Shown here: piece after piece, positions 16,632 through 25,019 of the stretch
Position numbering within the stretch: the stretch's first letter is position 1
Layout of the letters: each line of letters begins with the position of its first letter
Source of the DNA: Paracoccaceae bacterium
GTDB taxonomy: Bacteria; Pseudomonadota; Alphaproteobacteria; Rhodobacterales; Rhodobacteraceae
DNA length: 32,237 bases
Direction of reading: 5' to 3'
Assembly (NCBI GenBank): GCA_022824005.1
Contig: JAJEBG010000036.1
Coordinates: forward strand, 1 to 32,237
Made by a program: the position numbers and the translations under genes
Notes under the pieces: generated by a model
Databases searched by the model: none
What the model saw: only the letters and a program-made list of their open reading frames with translations
Told to the model about the DNA's origin: nothing

Positions 16632-16769
16632 ACGATACTCCTTGTCGTCTTATCAATTTGCATTTAACCCCATTGCGTGAGAAATTTCACCTAGAATATC
16701 CTTGTCAAGCATCGATGGGCTGATTGGGGCCCAATGGGCAACGGAAGAGCGGGAGGAGGTTGAGTTCAA

Positions 16770-17228
16770 ATGGTTCAGTATCACGAGGCCAAACTGATTG
16801 TGGCCGATCGCCGCCGCGTGTGGGCGGCGATCAATGATCCCGAGGTTCTGCAATCATGTATTACCGGTTGTAAGGAATTCTCTGGCACGCAGAGGGATGG
16901 TTACACGGCTGTTGTTACAACGAAGATTGGTCCCGTAAACGCAACATTTACCGGCATTGTGAGTCTAAAGGATATTGTCGAGGATGTCAGCTGCACAATT
17001 GTGGGTGAAGGAAAAGGGGGTGTCGCCGGGTTTGCCAAAGGTTCCGCTAAAGTCAATCTCAAAGATGTCGAGGGAGGAACCGAACTTTCATACGATGTCG
17101 ATGCCCGAATCGGTGGAAAAATTGCTCAGATGGGATCAAGATTGGTTCGGGGGGCCGCCAAAAAAGTAGCCGATGATTTTTTTACCAAGTTGCAGTTGCA
17201 ACTCAACGAAAATAGTCACTCGGATTGA
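16770..17228 (+). CDS. CoxG-like SRPBCC-domain protein
   Basis: A 152-residue START/Bet v1-like protein of the carbon monoxide dehydrogenase subunit G family: RRRVWAAINDPEVLQSCITGCKEF, then GPVNATFTGIVSLKDI, GGVAGFAKGSAKVNLKDVEGGTELSYDVDARIGGKIAQMGSRLVRGAAKKVADDFF. In CO dehydrogenase clusters CoxG helps anchor or mature the enzyme, but this copy has no coxMSL genes nearby and no C-terminal membrane segment, so its role is open; hydrophobic ligand binding is typical of the fold. GGAGGAGG lies 10 nt before the ATG. Its TGA abuts the TGA of the convergent aminotransferase gene. Confidence 0.88.
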   Translation: MVQYHEAKLIVADRRRVWAAINDPEVLQSCITGCKEFSGTQRDGYTAVVTTKIGPVNATFTGIVSLKDIVEDVSCTIVGEGKGGVAGFAKGSAKVNLKDVEGGTELSYDVDARIGGKIAQMGSRLVRGAAKKVADDFFTKLQLQLNENSHSD

Positions 17229-18095
17229 TCAACCCCCTGTTTGAGCGGCCCATTCCCAATATAGACGCCGCGCCTCTTTAGCGATGGGCCCCGCTTGATA
17301 ATGGGAGTCGTCGAATCTTGATACCGTGGTCACCTTGGATAAATTACCGGTCAAAAACACTTCATCGGCTTCGTGGAAGTCATCAAAACTCAAAACGGCT
17401 TCCACAACTTCAACTCCCTCCGCCCGCAATAATGAAAGGATTCTCTTTCTTGTGATGCCAGCCAGAAATGTTCCGTTGGCGGCGGGGGTGAGAACTTTTC
17501 CTTGACGCGTCATAAAGACATTGGCGGTCGCCGCCTCCGCCACATTGCCCAAGGCGTCGGCAACAAGGGCATTATCAAAACCTTTGTCATTGGCCTCGGC
17601 GAGCATACGCGCATTATTTGGGTAAAGGCATCCCGCCTTGGCGTTGACGATCGAAGAGGCCAGAACAGGCCGCTCGAAACGTGTTCGTGTGAGCGTGACC
17701 GATTTATCGGGGTCGGCCATGGGGATTTCTTCAAGGCAGATACAAAATTCGGTGGCACCGGGTTTAGGTTTAATGGCGAGCGGGCCCCCGTGAAGCGCCC
17801 AATACATAGGACGGATATAGACCGCCGCCCCCTCGGAATAGGGAGCGAGACCGTCAAGCGCGATTTGGACCATCTCTTGGGCATCAAGTGTTGGTGTAAT
17901 CGACATATTGCGCGCTGAATCATTGAGGCGCTCACAATGAGCCAAGAGATCAGGGGTCAATCCATGGGCGTGGCGCGCCCCGTCGAAAACCGTTGTGCCG
18001 AGCCAAGATCCGTGGTCGGCCGCCCGCATGACATAGACATCATCATCGTGCCAACGGCCTTGGAAATAGGTGCGGATATTCTTTCCTGTTGCCAT
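17229..18095 (-). CDS. Class IV aminotransferase, branched-chain aminotransferase-like
   Basis: A 288-residue PLP enzyme of fold type IV, probably interconverting branched-chain amino acids and 2-oxo acids. Seen: DHGSWLGTTVFDGARHAHG near the N-terminus, YIRPMYW, the PLP lysine in IVNAKAGCLYPNNARMLAEA, EAATANVFM (phosphate-binding region), FLAGITRKRIL and DEVFLTGNLSKVTTVSRFD. D-amino acid or 4-amino-4-deoxychorismate activity cannot be excluded, but the length and N-terminal pattern fit IlvE-like enzymes. It starts 4 nt after the trpS stop, so the two are very likely co-transcribed. Confidence 0.9.
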   Translation of the reverse strand: MATGKNIRTYFQGRWHDDDVYVMRAADHGSWLGTTVFDGARHAHGLTPDLLAHCERLNDSARNMSITPTLDAQEMVQIALDGLAPYSEGAAVYIRPMYWALHGGPLAIKPKPGATEFCICLEEIPMADPDKSVTLTRTRFERPVLASSIVNAKAGCLYPNNARMLAEANDKGFDNALVADALGNVAEAATANVFMTRQGKVLTPAANGTFLAGITRKRILSLLRAEGVEVVEAVLSFDDFHEADEVFLTGNLSKVTTVSRFDDSHYQAGPIAKEARRLYWEWAAQTGG

Positions 18096-18099
18096 GTTT

Positions 18100-19146
18100 T
18101 CAACCTCCGATCCGAGACGGCCCTTTTCGTGAGCGAATCAGTCCAATGATCTCATAAGTGCGCCTAAGGATGGGTTCTGCAATCGCCGCCGCCTGCTCCG
18201 CTCCATGGCCCAAAATTCGATCAATCTCCGATGGATCTTGCGTCAAACGATTCATTTCTTGGCTTATCGGCTGCAATTTTGTCACCGCCAAATCAACCAG
18301 ATCAGACTTGAAGTCGGCGAATTGACGTCCCTCGTAAGTTTGAGCCACTGAATCGGGATCTTGGGCCGAGAGAGCGGCAAAAATATTAATCAAGTTTCGC
18401 GCCTCGGGCCGGTATTCCAGATCTTTCATGCAGCCAGCAATGGGTTCAGAATCGGTTCGGGCGCGGCGCAATTTCTTTTGGATCACATCGGCCGAATCGG
18501 TGAGATTGATCCGACTCATGTCCGAGGGATCCGATTTTGACATTTTCTTGGTGCCATCTCGCAAACTCATCACCCGTGTCGCTGTGCCCTCTATCACCGG
18601 CTCAATGACTGGGAAAAAATCGACCTCGAAATCGTGATTGAATTTAATGGCCACATCACGTGTGAGTTCAAGATGCTGTTTTTGATCATCGCCGACCGGC
18701 ACATGGGTGGCATGATAGACCAAGATATCGGCGGCCATCAAAGCTGGGTAGGCAAAAAGACCGACCGATGCGTTCTCTCGATTTTTGCCCGCCTTGTCTT
18801 TGAATTGGGTCATTCTTGAGAGCCAGCCCATGCGTGTCACACAATTAAAAATCCACGCCAATTCGGCATGGGCCGCGACTTGAGATTGATTGAAGAGAAT
18901 AGATTTTTCTGGGCAAATGCCGGCGGCCAAAAAAGCCGCCGCCGCTTCACGTGTGGCCGCTCGTAACTCTTTTGGGTCTTGCCATACGGTGATGGCATGC
19001 AGGTCAACAAGACAATAGATCGTCTCGATGCCAGCATTTTGCATGTCAACAAATCGTGTCAGAGCGCCGAGATAATTGCCCAGCGTTAAATTGCCGCTTG
19101 GTTGTATGCCTGAGAAGACTCGCTTTTGATGCCGTGCTGGCGTCAT
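18100..19146 (-). CDS. trpS: Tryptophanyl-tRNA synthetase
   Basis: A class Ic aminoacyl-tRNA synthetase charging tRNA-Trp. The 348 residues match the bacterial family size. The protein shows [20 protein letters not shown] (HIGH-equivalent region), [49 protein letters not shown] and the class I loop KKMSKSD. The ATG at 19146 has AGGA 6 nt upstream. A probable promoter lies 40-60 nt further up. The next gene, 4 nt downstream, is the class IV aminotransferase. In many alphaproteobacteria trpS is followed by uspA-nfu-tsaB; here three genes are interposed. Confidence 0.97.
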   Translation of the reverse strand: MTPARHQKRVFSGIQPSGNLTLGNYLGALTRFVDMQNAGIETIYCLVDLHAITVWQDPKELRAATREAAAAFLAAGICPEKSILFNQSQVAAHAELAWIFNCVTRMGWLSRMTQFKDKAGKNRENASVGLFAYPALMAADILVYHATHVPVGDDQKQHLELTRDVAIKFNHDFEVDFFPVIEPVIEGTATRVMSLRDGTKKMSKSDPSDMSRINLTDSADVIQKKLRRARTDSEPIAGCMKDLEYRPEARNLINIFAALSAQDPDSVAQTYEGRQFADFKSDLVDLAVTKLQPISQEMNRLTQDPSEIDRILGHGAEQAAAIAEPILRRTYEIIGLIRSRKGPSRIGG

Positions 19147-19181
19147 GAAATTTCCTAAATTGGGGGATCCGATCGGGCTAT

Positions 19182-19210
19182 CTTCTATCCATTGTAAGGG
19201 CGAATTTCAA
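19182..19210 (-). promoter_or_regulatory. Probable sigma-70-type promoter of trpS
   Basis: Minus strand: TTGAAA (19205-19210), a 17-nt spacer and TAGAAG (19182-19187), placing the transcript start about 30 nt before the trpS ATG. Confidence 0.35.
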
Positions 19211-19276
19211 CTTTCCTAAACCAATGAAGAGAGAAGATTCGATCATCGGCCTCAAGCGGGTTTCAGTCATTCAATA

Positions 19277-20077
19277 TCAAAGATTCTTTGACGATACCGA
19301 GGGGATTCGAGGATGTTGTGATGCCATGATGACTGAAATCATCAAACCCGTTGAGGGGCGTCCTTGATGATGGTTGCGTCGATATGAAAAATAACGCGCC
19401 GGGTCGGCATAGGTGCATTGTGCCATACACTCGACGTTCTGGACACCGGCTCGGGAGAGACACATCGTCCCATAAGCGGGGAGGTCAAATATCCACCGGC
19501 CCATAGAATTTTTGTCAAAGCAAGGTTGACTATCTGGGTCTTTGCAAAGAAATTCATCTCTGAAGTCACCGCCAACTTCGTAATTTTCTTGACTGATAGC
19601 GGGGCCAATGACGGCCTGAATTCGCTCGCGCCGGGCGCCGAGTTCAATCATGGCTGCTAATGTATTTTCGACAATACCGGCCAGTGATCCCCGCCATCCA
19701 GCATGGGCCGCCGCCACGATTTCCATCTCCCGATCGGCGAAGAGGATGGGTTGGCAATCGGCGGTGAGAATGCCAAGGGCGATTGTCTTTGATTTTGTGA
19801 CCACACCATCAACTCTTACCCGTCCGTCGGGCAATGGATGATCGAGAATTTTCACCGCCGCAGAATGCACTTGGTAAGGGGTAAATAAATTCTGCGGCTC
19901 AATACCAAAGGATTGGGCAACCAAATTCCGATTGGCGCGAACATTTTCGGGCGAGTCTTGCGATCGAAGTCCGCAATTTAGAGAGCTGTAATCATCCTTT
20001 GAATATCCGCCTTGCCGCGTGAAAAAACCGTGCCGAAAAGGCTCAAGCTTTGAAGAGGCTAGAAAATTCAGAGTCAT
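19277..20077 (-). CDS. pgeF: PgeF/YfiH family peptidoglycan-editing (multicopper oxidase-like) protein
   Basis: A 266-residue member of the YfiH/DUF152 family. E. coli PgeF removes wrongly incorporated L-serine from muropeptide precursors; related proteins act on purine nucleosides or phenols. Seen: PFRHGFFTRQGGYS, TPYQVHSAAV, DGVVTKSKTIALGILTADCQPILF (metal-site Cys), AAAHAGWRGSLAGIVENTL (metal-site His), AVIGPAISQENYEVG, and the C-terminal YFSYRRNHHQGRPSTGLMISVI, as in alphaproteobacterial members, followed by a 15-residue extra tail. The ATG at 20077 overlaps the midA TGA (ATGA), which sets the start. It is the last gene of the coupled lgt-midA-pgeF operon. No clear terminator follows in the 130 bp before trpS. 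Confidence 0.93.
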   Translation of the reverse strand: MTLNFLASSKLEPFRHGFFTRQGGYSKDDYSSLNCGLRSQDSPENVRANRNLVAQSFGIEPQNLFTPYQVHSAAVKILDHPLPDGRVRVDGVVTKSKTIALGILTADCQPILFADREMEIVAAAHAGWRGSLAGIVENTLAAMIELGARRERIQAVIGPAISQENYEVGGDFRDEFLCKDPDSQPCFDKNSMGRWIFDLPAYGTMCLSRAGVQNVECMAQCTYADPARYFSYRRNHHQGRPSTGLMISVIMASQHPRIPSVSSKNL

Positions 20078-21138
20078 AACGAGAATCCTGGCGGCCGAAA
20101 TCCCCCTTTCGGATACAAAGCCATGACCTTGAAATGCGCACCCATCTCCTCGGGATTTGTCAGTCTGACATAGCTGGCACGATGCTGTCGGAGCGTCTCT
20201 CCGCTCATTGACTTGGCCAGAATTTCCGCACGTTGCGCTATCCCCATCCGATGAAGCCAAAGGCCTAGCTCCAACATTCCGCTACACGATACATGTCTAG
20301 CGGCCTCACGTAACGCACCGAAATCGACATGTGCTGAAAGATCGGCTTGTCCGGGTTCAGCAAGAGAATCGGTGTAGGCGTGATCCTTGACCGCTTGCAG
20401 CGTGTCTCCACGTGACTGGATATCGCCATAATCAATAATGAGGGCAGTGCCTTTGTGTCGAGAAATCCGTTGGCTGATTTGATCAATCATCGCATCGGCC
20501 ATCGGTCGGATTTCAACGATGTCGTTAATAACGGTGTCGTGCTCGCGATGTTGAAGTGCGGAGGCTTCATTCACAGTAGGAATTTCACAGAATTTCAACT
20601 CATCGTTCATCTTGTCGACGACGATTTCGTTCCAACCTGTTTGGGTGCGGCGAAATTGTCGGATGGGAAGAGCGTCAAAAAACTCATTGGCAACAAGAAA
20701 AAGCGGTTGATGGGGTAACTCTCGGATGTCTTTGATCCACCGGGGTTCAAACTCAGATAATCTAGCCGATTGAATTTTTTGCAATGATGGGGAGGAATCG
20801 AGAAAAACCAAATCAGCCGCGTCACAAAATCCCGCGATTTTGGAAGCGGCACGAAGAATATCTGACATCATGATCCCGCGGCCCGGACCGAGTTCAGCGA
20901 GGGTGAAAGGCTGAGGCGAATTCTGATCGAGCCATGATTGTGCAAGGTAAAGCCCGATCAGTTCACCAAACATTTGCGTCATCTCCGGTGCTGTCGTGAA
21001 TGCCGCATTGGCCCCAATGGCGTCGGAGCGATTGTAGTAACCAAATTCTGGGTCCGAGAGGCAAGCTGACATAAATTCGGCGAGAGTCAGGGGACCGGTC
21101 TTGCCAATTTGTGCGATTAACTGTGATTTAAGAGTCAC
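20074..21138 (-). CDS. SAM-dependent methyltransferase, MidA/NDUFAF7 family
   Basis: A 354-residue protein of the DUF185 (MidA) family. The mitochondrial relative NDUFAF7 dimethylates an arginine of complex I subunit NDUFS2 during assembly; a similar role in bacterial complex I is plausible. Seen: GPLTLAEFMSACLSDPEFGYY, FTTAPEMTQMFGELIGLYLAQSW, LAELGPGRGIMMSDILRA (SAM-binding loop), FLVANEFFDALPIRQF, ALIIDYGD and ADLSAHVDFGALRE. The GTG at 21138 overlaps the lgt TGA (GTGA), and the family N-terminus begins at this point; a longer frame upstream would run inside lgt. Confidence 0.93.
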   Translation of the reverse strand: MTLKSQLIAQIGKTGPLTLAEFMSACLSDPEFGYYNRSDAIGANAAFTTAPEMTQMFGELIGLYLAQSWLDQNSPQPFTLAELGPGRGIMMSDILRAASKIAGFCDAADLVFLDSSPSLQKIQSARLSEFEPRWIKDIRELPHQPLFLVANEFFDALPIRQFRRTQTGWNEIVVDKMNDELKFCEIPTVNEASALQHREHDTVINDIVEIRPMADAMIDQISQRISRHKGTALIIDYGDIQSRGDTLQAVKDHAYTDSLAEPGQADLSAHVDFGALREAARHVSCSGMLELGLWLHRMGIAQRAEILAKSMSGETLRQHRASYVRLTNPEEMGAHFKVMALYPKGGFRPPGFSL

Positions 21139-22022
21139 GGCTGTCGAACTCGCGCCCAGATGAAGATTCCGCCCCCTAGAACAATCATGGGGAGTGATAA
21201 CGTCTGCCCCATGCTCAGCCCCCATTCGGCAAATTGGATGATGTGACCTTTAGGATTGTCGCTAGACATCATTTGTATGTCGGCCACCCGGAACTGTTCT
21301 GACACCATCCTTGCGATTCCGTATCCAATAAAGAACAGACCGATGATTTGACCGGGCACAAAAAATGCCTGCCGCTTATAGGCGAGATAGGCAAAAATGA
21401 GACAGAGGAGTGCACCTTCCAATATCGCCTCATAGATTTGCGAGGGATGACGACTACAGACACCCACCCAATCTGCTGGGCAGATGGCGGCGGGCCCATT
21501 TGGGTATATGACCGCCCATGGGAGACGCGACGGCTCTCCCCATAATTCCCCATTGATGAAGTTGGCGATGCGACCAAAGAAGAGACCGGGCATCGCCACC
21601 ACGGCGATGGCATCGCCCACATTTAAGGTTGGCAATCTATGGACAAGACAGAATAAGACGACGGCCACTATGAGTCCCATGAAACCCCCATGGAAGGACA
21701 TACCGCCTTGCCAAATGGCGATGATTTCTAACGGGTTTTGGAAAAAATATACGGGATTATAGAATAGGACATAGCCCAATCGGCCGCCGATGATGACACC
21801 GATAACGATGTAAGTCAAAAGCTGATCGCTCAACTTTCTATCCATCGGGGTTTGGGATTTCCAAAGTTCTGGCTGCTCGATCATGGAGACAAACCAACGC
21901 CAAGCGATCAGGAACCCAGCAATATAAGACAACGCATACCAACGAACGGCGAAGCGAACGCCGGCAATGTCAATAGCTAATAGTTCAGGGTTGAACGCCG
22001 GAAGTGGAAGAAGAAAATTCAT
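21135..22022 (-). CDS. lgt: Prolipoprotein diacylglyceryl transferase
   Basis: Lgt is the inner-membrane enzyme transferring diacylglycerol from phosphatidylglycerol to the lipobox Cys of prolipoproteins. The 295-residue polytopic protein shows RFAVRWYALSYIAGFL, IGGRLGYVLFYNP, the MSFHGGFMG region, GRIANFINGELWGEPSRLPWAVIYP (Lgt signature) and HPSQIYEAILEG. The ATG at 22020-22022 has no clear ribosome-binding site. It is the first gene of the coupled lgt-midA-pgeF operon and is divergent from the UbiK-like gene across an 87-bp gap. Confidence 0.96.
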   Translation of the reverse strand: MNFLLPLPAFNPELLAIDIAGVRFAVRWYALSYIAGFLIAWRWFVSMIEQPELWKSQTPMDRKLSDQLLTYIVIGVIIGGRLGYVLFYNPVYFFQNPLEIIAIWQGGMSFHGGFMGLIVAVVLFCLVHRLPTLNVGDAIAVVAMPGLFFGRIANFINGELWGEPSRLPWAVIYPNGPAAICPADWVGVCSRHPSQIYEAILEGALLCLIFAYLAYKRQAFFVPGQIIGLFFIGYGIARMVSEQFRVADIQMMSSDNPKGHIIQFAEWGLSMGQTLSLPMIVLGGGIFIWARVRQP

Positions 22023-22053
22023 TGGGAGCGATCAGATTAAGTTAACTCAAAGG

Positions 22054-22080
22054 TTGAAATGTGGAAAGAACTTATATACT
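22054..22080 (+). promoter_or_regulatory. Candidate promoter of the UbiK-like gene
   Basis: TTGAAA (22054-22059) and TATACT (22075-22080) on the plus strand, with a somewhat short 15-nt spacer, 30 nt before the ATG. GAGG 6 nt before the ATG gives the ribosome-binding site. Confidence 0.3.
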
Positions 22081-22109
22081 TCTTACCATGATGGAAAACG
22101 AGGTACGCA

Positions 22110-22598
22110 ATGCAAACCAAAGGCAAAATTTTTGACGACTTGGCGCAGTTAATGAACAGTTTCATGGGCGTCGCACAAGATACAAGACAAGAGCTAGAAT
22201 CGACAATGAAAGGCTGGTTTGAAAGATGGATGGCCGATCGCAATCTAGTGTCACGTGAGGAATTTGAGATGGCTTTGCTGATGGCACAGAAAGCGAGAGA
22301 AGAGAACGAAAATCTCTCTCAACGGATCGCCAATCTTGAATCTGGCAACAAGCCTAAAGCGGCCCCTACCCCTAAAGCGGCCGCCACCAACGCTGACACC
22401 GAAAAAGAGCTCTTTACCACAAATGATATGGCTGAGGAACTCGGCATTGATCCAAAGACTTTGCGTCAGCGATTACGGGCGTTAAAGATTTTGAGCGGAT
22501 CAGGAATTCGACATAAATGGAATCGAAGTCAGTATGACGAGATTTTGGAACGGATTCACGCCAAGTATAAAAAGCGCCGCAAGAGAAGAAGCAGCTGA
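22110..22598 (+). CDS. UbiK/BMFP-family coiled-coil protein with a C-terminal putative DNA-binding extension
   Basis: A 162-residue protein. Residues 1-75 (MQTKGKIFDDLAQLMNSFMG, LVSREEFEMALLMAQKAREENENL and a heptad helix) match the accessory factor UbiK/BMFP family, whose members help ubiquinone synthesis and can bind or fuse membranes; they are normally about 80-100 residues. A linker with two KAAPTPKAA-like repeats follows. Residues about 102-150 (LFTTNDMAEELGIDPKTLRQRLRA, then HKWNRSQYDEILERI) look like a helix-turn-helix of the kind found in phage and MerR-like proteins. The tail is very basic (KKRRKRRSS). Standing divergent to lgt is usual for alphaproteobacterial BMFP genes. Whether the extra domain binds DNA is inferred. 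Confidence 0.8.
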   Translation: MQTKGKIFDDLAQLMNSFMGVAQDTRQELESTMKGWFERWMADRNLVSREEFEMALLMAQKAREENENLSQRIANLESGNKPKAAPTPKAAATNADTEKELFTTNDMAEELGIDPKTLRQRLRALKILSGSGIRHKWNRSQYDEILERIHAKYKKRRKRRSS

Positions 22599-23300
22599 AA
22601 CAACGCGATTGTGCCACTGGCTGTTCCTATCTCTGAGGAGTCGCATTTTGAATGAGGTTTTTGACCCTTACTATATCGACGAGTCGAAACACTATTGGGG
22701 TTGAAGAGCTAACGGATCGAACTGTGATTGGTATGACGGAGAGCGGCGGCCATAAGATTGACGAAGCCCTTCACGATGATGAATTAATTGTCGATTCAAG
22801 AAATGGGATTTTGATACGACCTTGATTGTCATTTGGTCGCGTCTAGATTTCGCACCGATCTCTGCGAAAAACTAAAGAGCAAAGAACTTATCATTCACTC
22901 GTTAAGAACGACTCTTGAAGGATGAATAAAGCCAAGTCCCGAGAATTACAGCACTCAAATTCAACGCCGTGTGATGGCTCAAACACCAAAATGCCTATTC
23001 AGACACTTTAGGAATCGCTCTGGCGTCCTGACGATCCCAATCTCAATTCTCTGCCGATGAGTGCGCCCTTTCTTGGCGCAAGGGCAACATCAACCTGAAT
23101 TGCCAATTGACTCAAGTTCGGTAAGTTTATGACAACGACTTCGGACTTGAAGACCAACATTTGAGATTGGTGCTTTATTCCAAAATGATCTTATGCCACT
23201 ATAGATAGCGACGAATCGGCTTCAATCGTCGATTTGTAGAACTACCATCTGATGATGGTAGAAAGATGCGGGTCTTTGAGCATAAATTGCGGAAAGCAAG
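22599..23300. other. Gene-free, possibly decayed stretch between the UbiK-like gene and ybjN
   Basis: About 700 bp without a recognisable gene. A 57-codon frame (22652-22825, beginning MRFLTLTIST and ending NGILIRP) and an overlapping shorter frame with a TTG at 22649 behind GAGGAG (NEVFDPYYIDESK) both read like protein. They break off in turn, as in a gene with frameshifts, and no family is recognised. Overlapping small inverted repeats lie near 23062-23085 (TGCGCC/GGCGCA and GCCCTT/AAGGGC). An 8-bp perfect hairpin lies at 23242-23261. Confidence 0.35.
23242..23261 (+). repeat. Perfect 8-bp inverted repeat upstream of ybjN
   Basis: CTACCATC, loop TGAT, GATGGTAG, about 40 nt before the ybjN ATG. 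It could be a leader hairpin or an operator; no U run follows. Confidence 0.4.
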
Positions 23301-23804
23301 ATGGAATTCACAGCGTCTGAATTTTTCAATGAGTGGGGTCATCCTATCGATCTTGCAGAAATGTTTGCTGTTGAAAATGGGTGGATCAATAAGCGGGATG
23401 GTGATGAGCAGATACTGATTGAGGTTCAAGGCGTGTGGCGTCACTATCGACTGAATGTTTCATTTCTCGAAGATAAAGGCCTATTGAATTATCAATCCGT
23501 TTTCCGGATCCGACTCGATAAGGGCGAACTTGTCGAAGTTCTGAAAGCGGTCAATTACGCCAACCAAATGTGCCGCATGGGCGCGTTCACGGTGCGCTAT
23601 GCCGAAGAGATTTTTGTTTTTGGCTGTAGCCAGTCGTTGTTTGATGAAGAATGCATGAGCGGCCAACAGGTGGAGCATTTATTTGATTCCTGTATTACTC
23701 ACTGCGAACAGTTCTATCCGACTTTCCAACTGGTGGCCTTCGGCGACAAGGATGCTGACACGGCCATCAGAACGGCCATTTTGGAGACCAAGGGCGAGTG
23801 TTGA
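23301..23804 (+). CDS. YbjN domain-containing protein
   Basis: A 167-residue protein of the YbjN family (type III secretion chaperone-like fold), often near proC in alphaproteobacteria. Seen: VWRHYRLNVSFLEDKGLLNYQSVFRIRL, VLKAVNYANQMCRMGAFTVRYAEEIFVFG, and a C-terminal helix QVEHLFDSCITHCEQFYPTFQLVAFG. The family has unclear function; in E. coli YbjN affects stress and motility phenotypes. GGAAAG precedes the ATG. The proC start follows 15 nt after its stop, so the genes are probably co-transcribed with csaA. Confidence 0.87.
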   Translation: MEFTASEFFNEWGHPIDLAEMFAVENGWINKRDGDEQILIEVQGVWRHYRLNVSFLEDKGLLNYQSVFRIRLDKGELVEVLKAVNYANQMCRMGAFTVRYAEEIFVFGCSQSLFDEECMSGQQVEHLFDSCITHCEQFYPTFQLVAFGDKDADTAIRTAILETKGEC

Positions 23805-23819
23805 ACGATCTGACGAAAT

Positions 23820-24653
23820 ATGGCTCCGACATCTCAAGATGATTTAATCGAACGGGGAGTGTGTCTCCTTGGCTGCGGCAAAATGGGAACGGCGCTCTTA
23901 AAGGGCTGGCTGAGCAGTGGAATCCCGTCGCGATCAATAAGCGTGACCGAACCCCATCCATCCCCTTGGTTGAAGTCACAACTTGACTCGCTCAACGTCG
24001 GTCAACCAAAGAAGAGTCCTGCGGTTTGTGTCATCGCGGTTAAGCCTCAGATTTTTTTGAAAGCTGTCGAAGCGGTGACCGCGTTCTGCGGCACCAAGAC
24101 CTTGATTTTGTCAATCGCCGCCGGGGTTCGTCTTGACACCATCAGCGAAGCCTTTGATCACCAGAGTCCGGTGGTTCGCGCGATGCCAAATACGCCAGCT
24201 GCTATTGGTTTTGGTATTTCGGCTTTGACAGGCAACGAAGCCACAACGCCATACCATCTCGACATGGCTGAGCGATTGATGTCTGCGGTGGGTGAGACAG
24301 TCCGAATTGAGCGTGAAAGTCAAATGAATGCTGTCACCGCCCTCTCGGGCTCAGGCCCCGCCTATATTTTTTATATGATTGAAGCGATGACGCAAGCCGC
24401 CATTGAACAGGGATTGCCGGCTAAACTAGCTCTAAAACTCGCAAAATCAACTGTCGCTGGGGCCGCGAGACTGGCTATCGAGTCAGAAGAAGACCCAACA
24501 CAATTGCGAGAAGATGTGACTTCGCCCGCCGGGACCACGGAGTCAGCTTTGAAAATTCTGATGAACAAGCAACAGGGACTCGGCCCCTTGATGTCGCAGA
24601 CTTTATCGGCGGCAACCAAGCGCAGTGAGGAATTAGGCCAGGTGAATGACTGA
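23820..24653 (+). CDS. proC: Pyrroline-5-carboxylate reductase
   Basis: ProC reduces 1-pyrroline-5-carboxylate to proline with NAD(P)H, the last step of proline synthesis. The 277-residue protein shows the Rossmann motif CLLGCGKMGTALLKGW, CVIAVKPQIF, VVRAMPNTPAAIGFGISAL, the family signature ALSGSGPAYIFYMIEAM and LREDVTSPAGTTESAL. The ribosome-binding site at ATG 23820 is weak. Its last codons overlap the csaA start by 8 nt, indicating coupling. Confidence 0.95.
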   Translation: MAPTSQDDLIERGVCLLGCGKMGTALLKGWLSSGIPSRSISVTEPHPSPWLKSQLDSLNVGQPKKSPAVCVIAVKPQIFLKAVEAVTAFCGTKTLILSIAAGVRLDTISEAFDHQSPVVRAMPNTPAAIGFGISALTGNEATTPYHLDMAERLMSAVGETVRIERESQMNAVTALSGSGPAYIFYMIEAMTQAAIEQGLPAKLALKLAKSTVAGAARLAIESEEDPTQLREDVTSPAGTTESALKILMNKQQGLGPLMSQTLSAATKRSEELGQVND

Positions 24654-24984
24654 AATCAATTTTCAAGACTTTCAGAAAATTGACATTCGTGTCGGGCGTG
24701 TGGTGCGCGCTGAAGATTATCCAGAAGCCCGCAAGCCAGCGATAAAATTGTGGGTAGATTTTGGCGATGAGATAGGTATCCGCAAAAGTTCGGCTCAACT
24801 CAAGATGCATTATGAACCTGAAACCCTTGTCAACAGGCAGGTGCTCGCGGTGGTCAATTTTCCACCTCGGCAAATCGGTAAATTCATGTCAGAAATTCTT
24901 GTCGTTGGCGTCCCCGACAAAGACGGCCATGTGGTGTTGATCAAACCGGACTTTGAGGTTCCAAATGGCGTTCAGTTGTTCTGA
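24646..24984 (+). CDS. csaA: CsaA-type tRNA-binding/chaperone protein
   Basis: A 112-residue homodimeric OB-fold protein related to the tRNA-binding domain of MetRS and PheRS. In B. subtilis CsaA has secretion-chaperone activity. The complete family pattern is present: FQKIDIRVGRVVRAEDYPEARKPA, IGIRKSSAQL, VNFPPRQIGKFMSEILVVGV and a C-terminal GVQLF. The ATG lies within the proC 3' end (8-nt overlap), so translation is coupled. Confidence 0.94.
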   Translation: MTEINFQDFQKIDIRVGRVVRAEDYPEARKPAIKLWVDFGDEIGIRKSSAQLKMHYEPETLVNRQVLAVVNFPPRQIGKFMSEILVVGVPDKDGHVVLIKPDFEVPNGVQLF

Positions 24985-25019
24985 ACCTGTTCAGCAAGAT
25001 TGCGGGTGGAGATAAAGAA

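Noticed and set aside
19277-19380. Possible frameshift at the C-terminus of PgeF
   Set aside because: SYRRNHHQGRPSTGLMISVI matches the alphaproteobacterial form of the family C-terminus, so the frame is intact and only a short tail is added.
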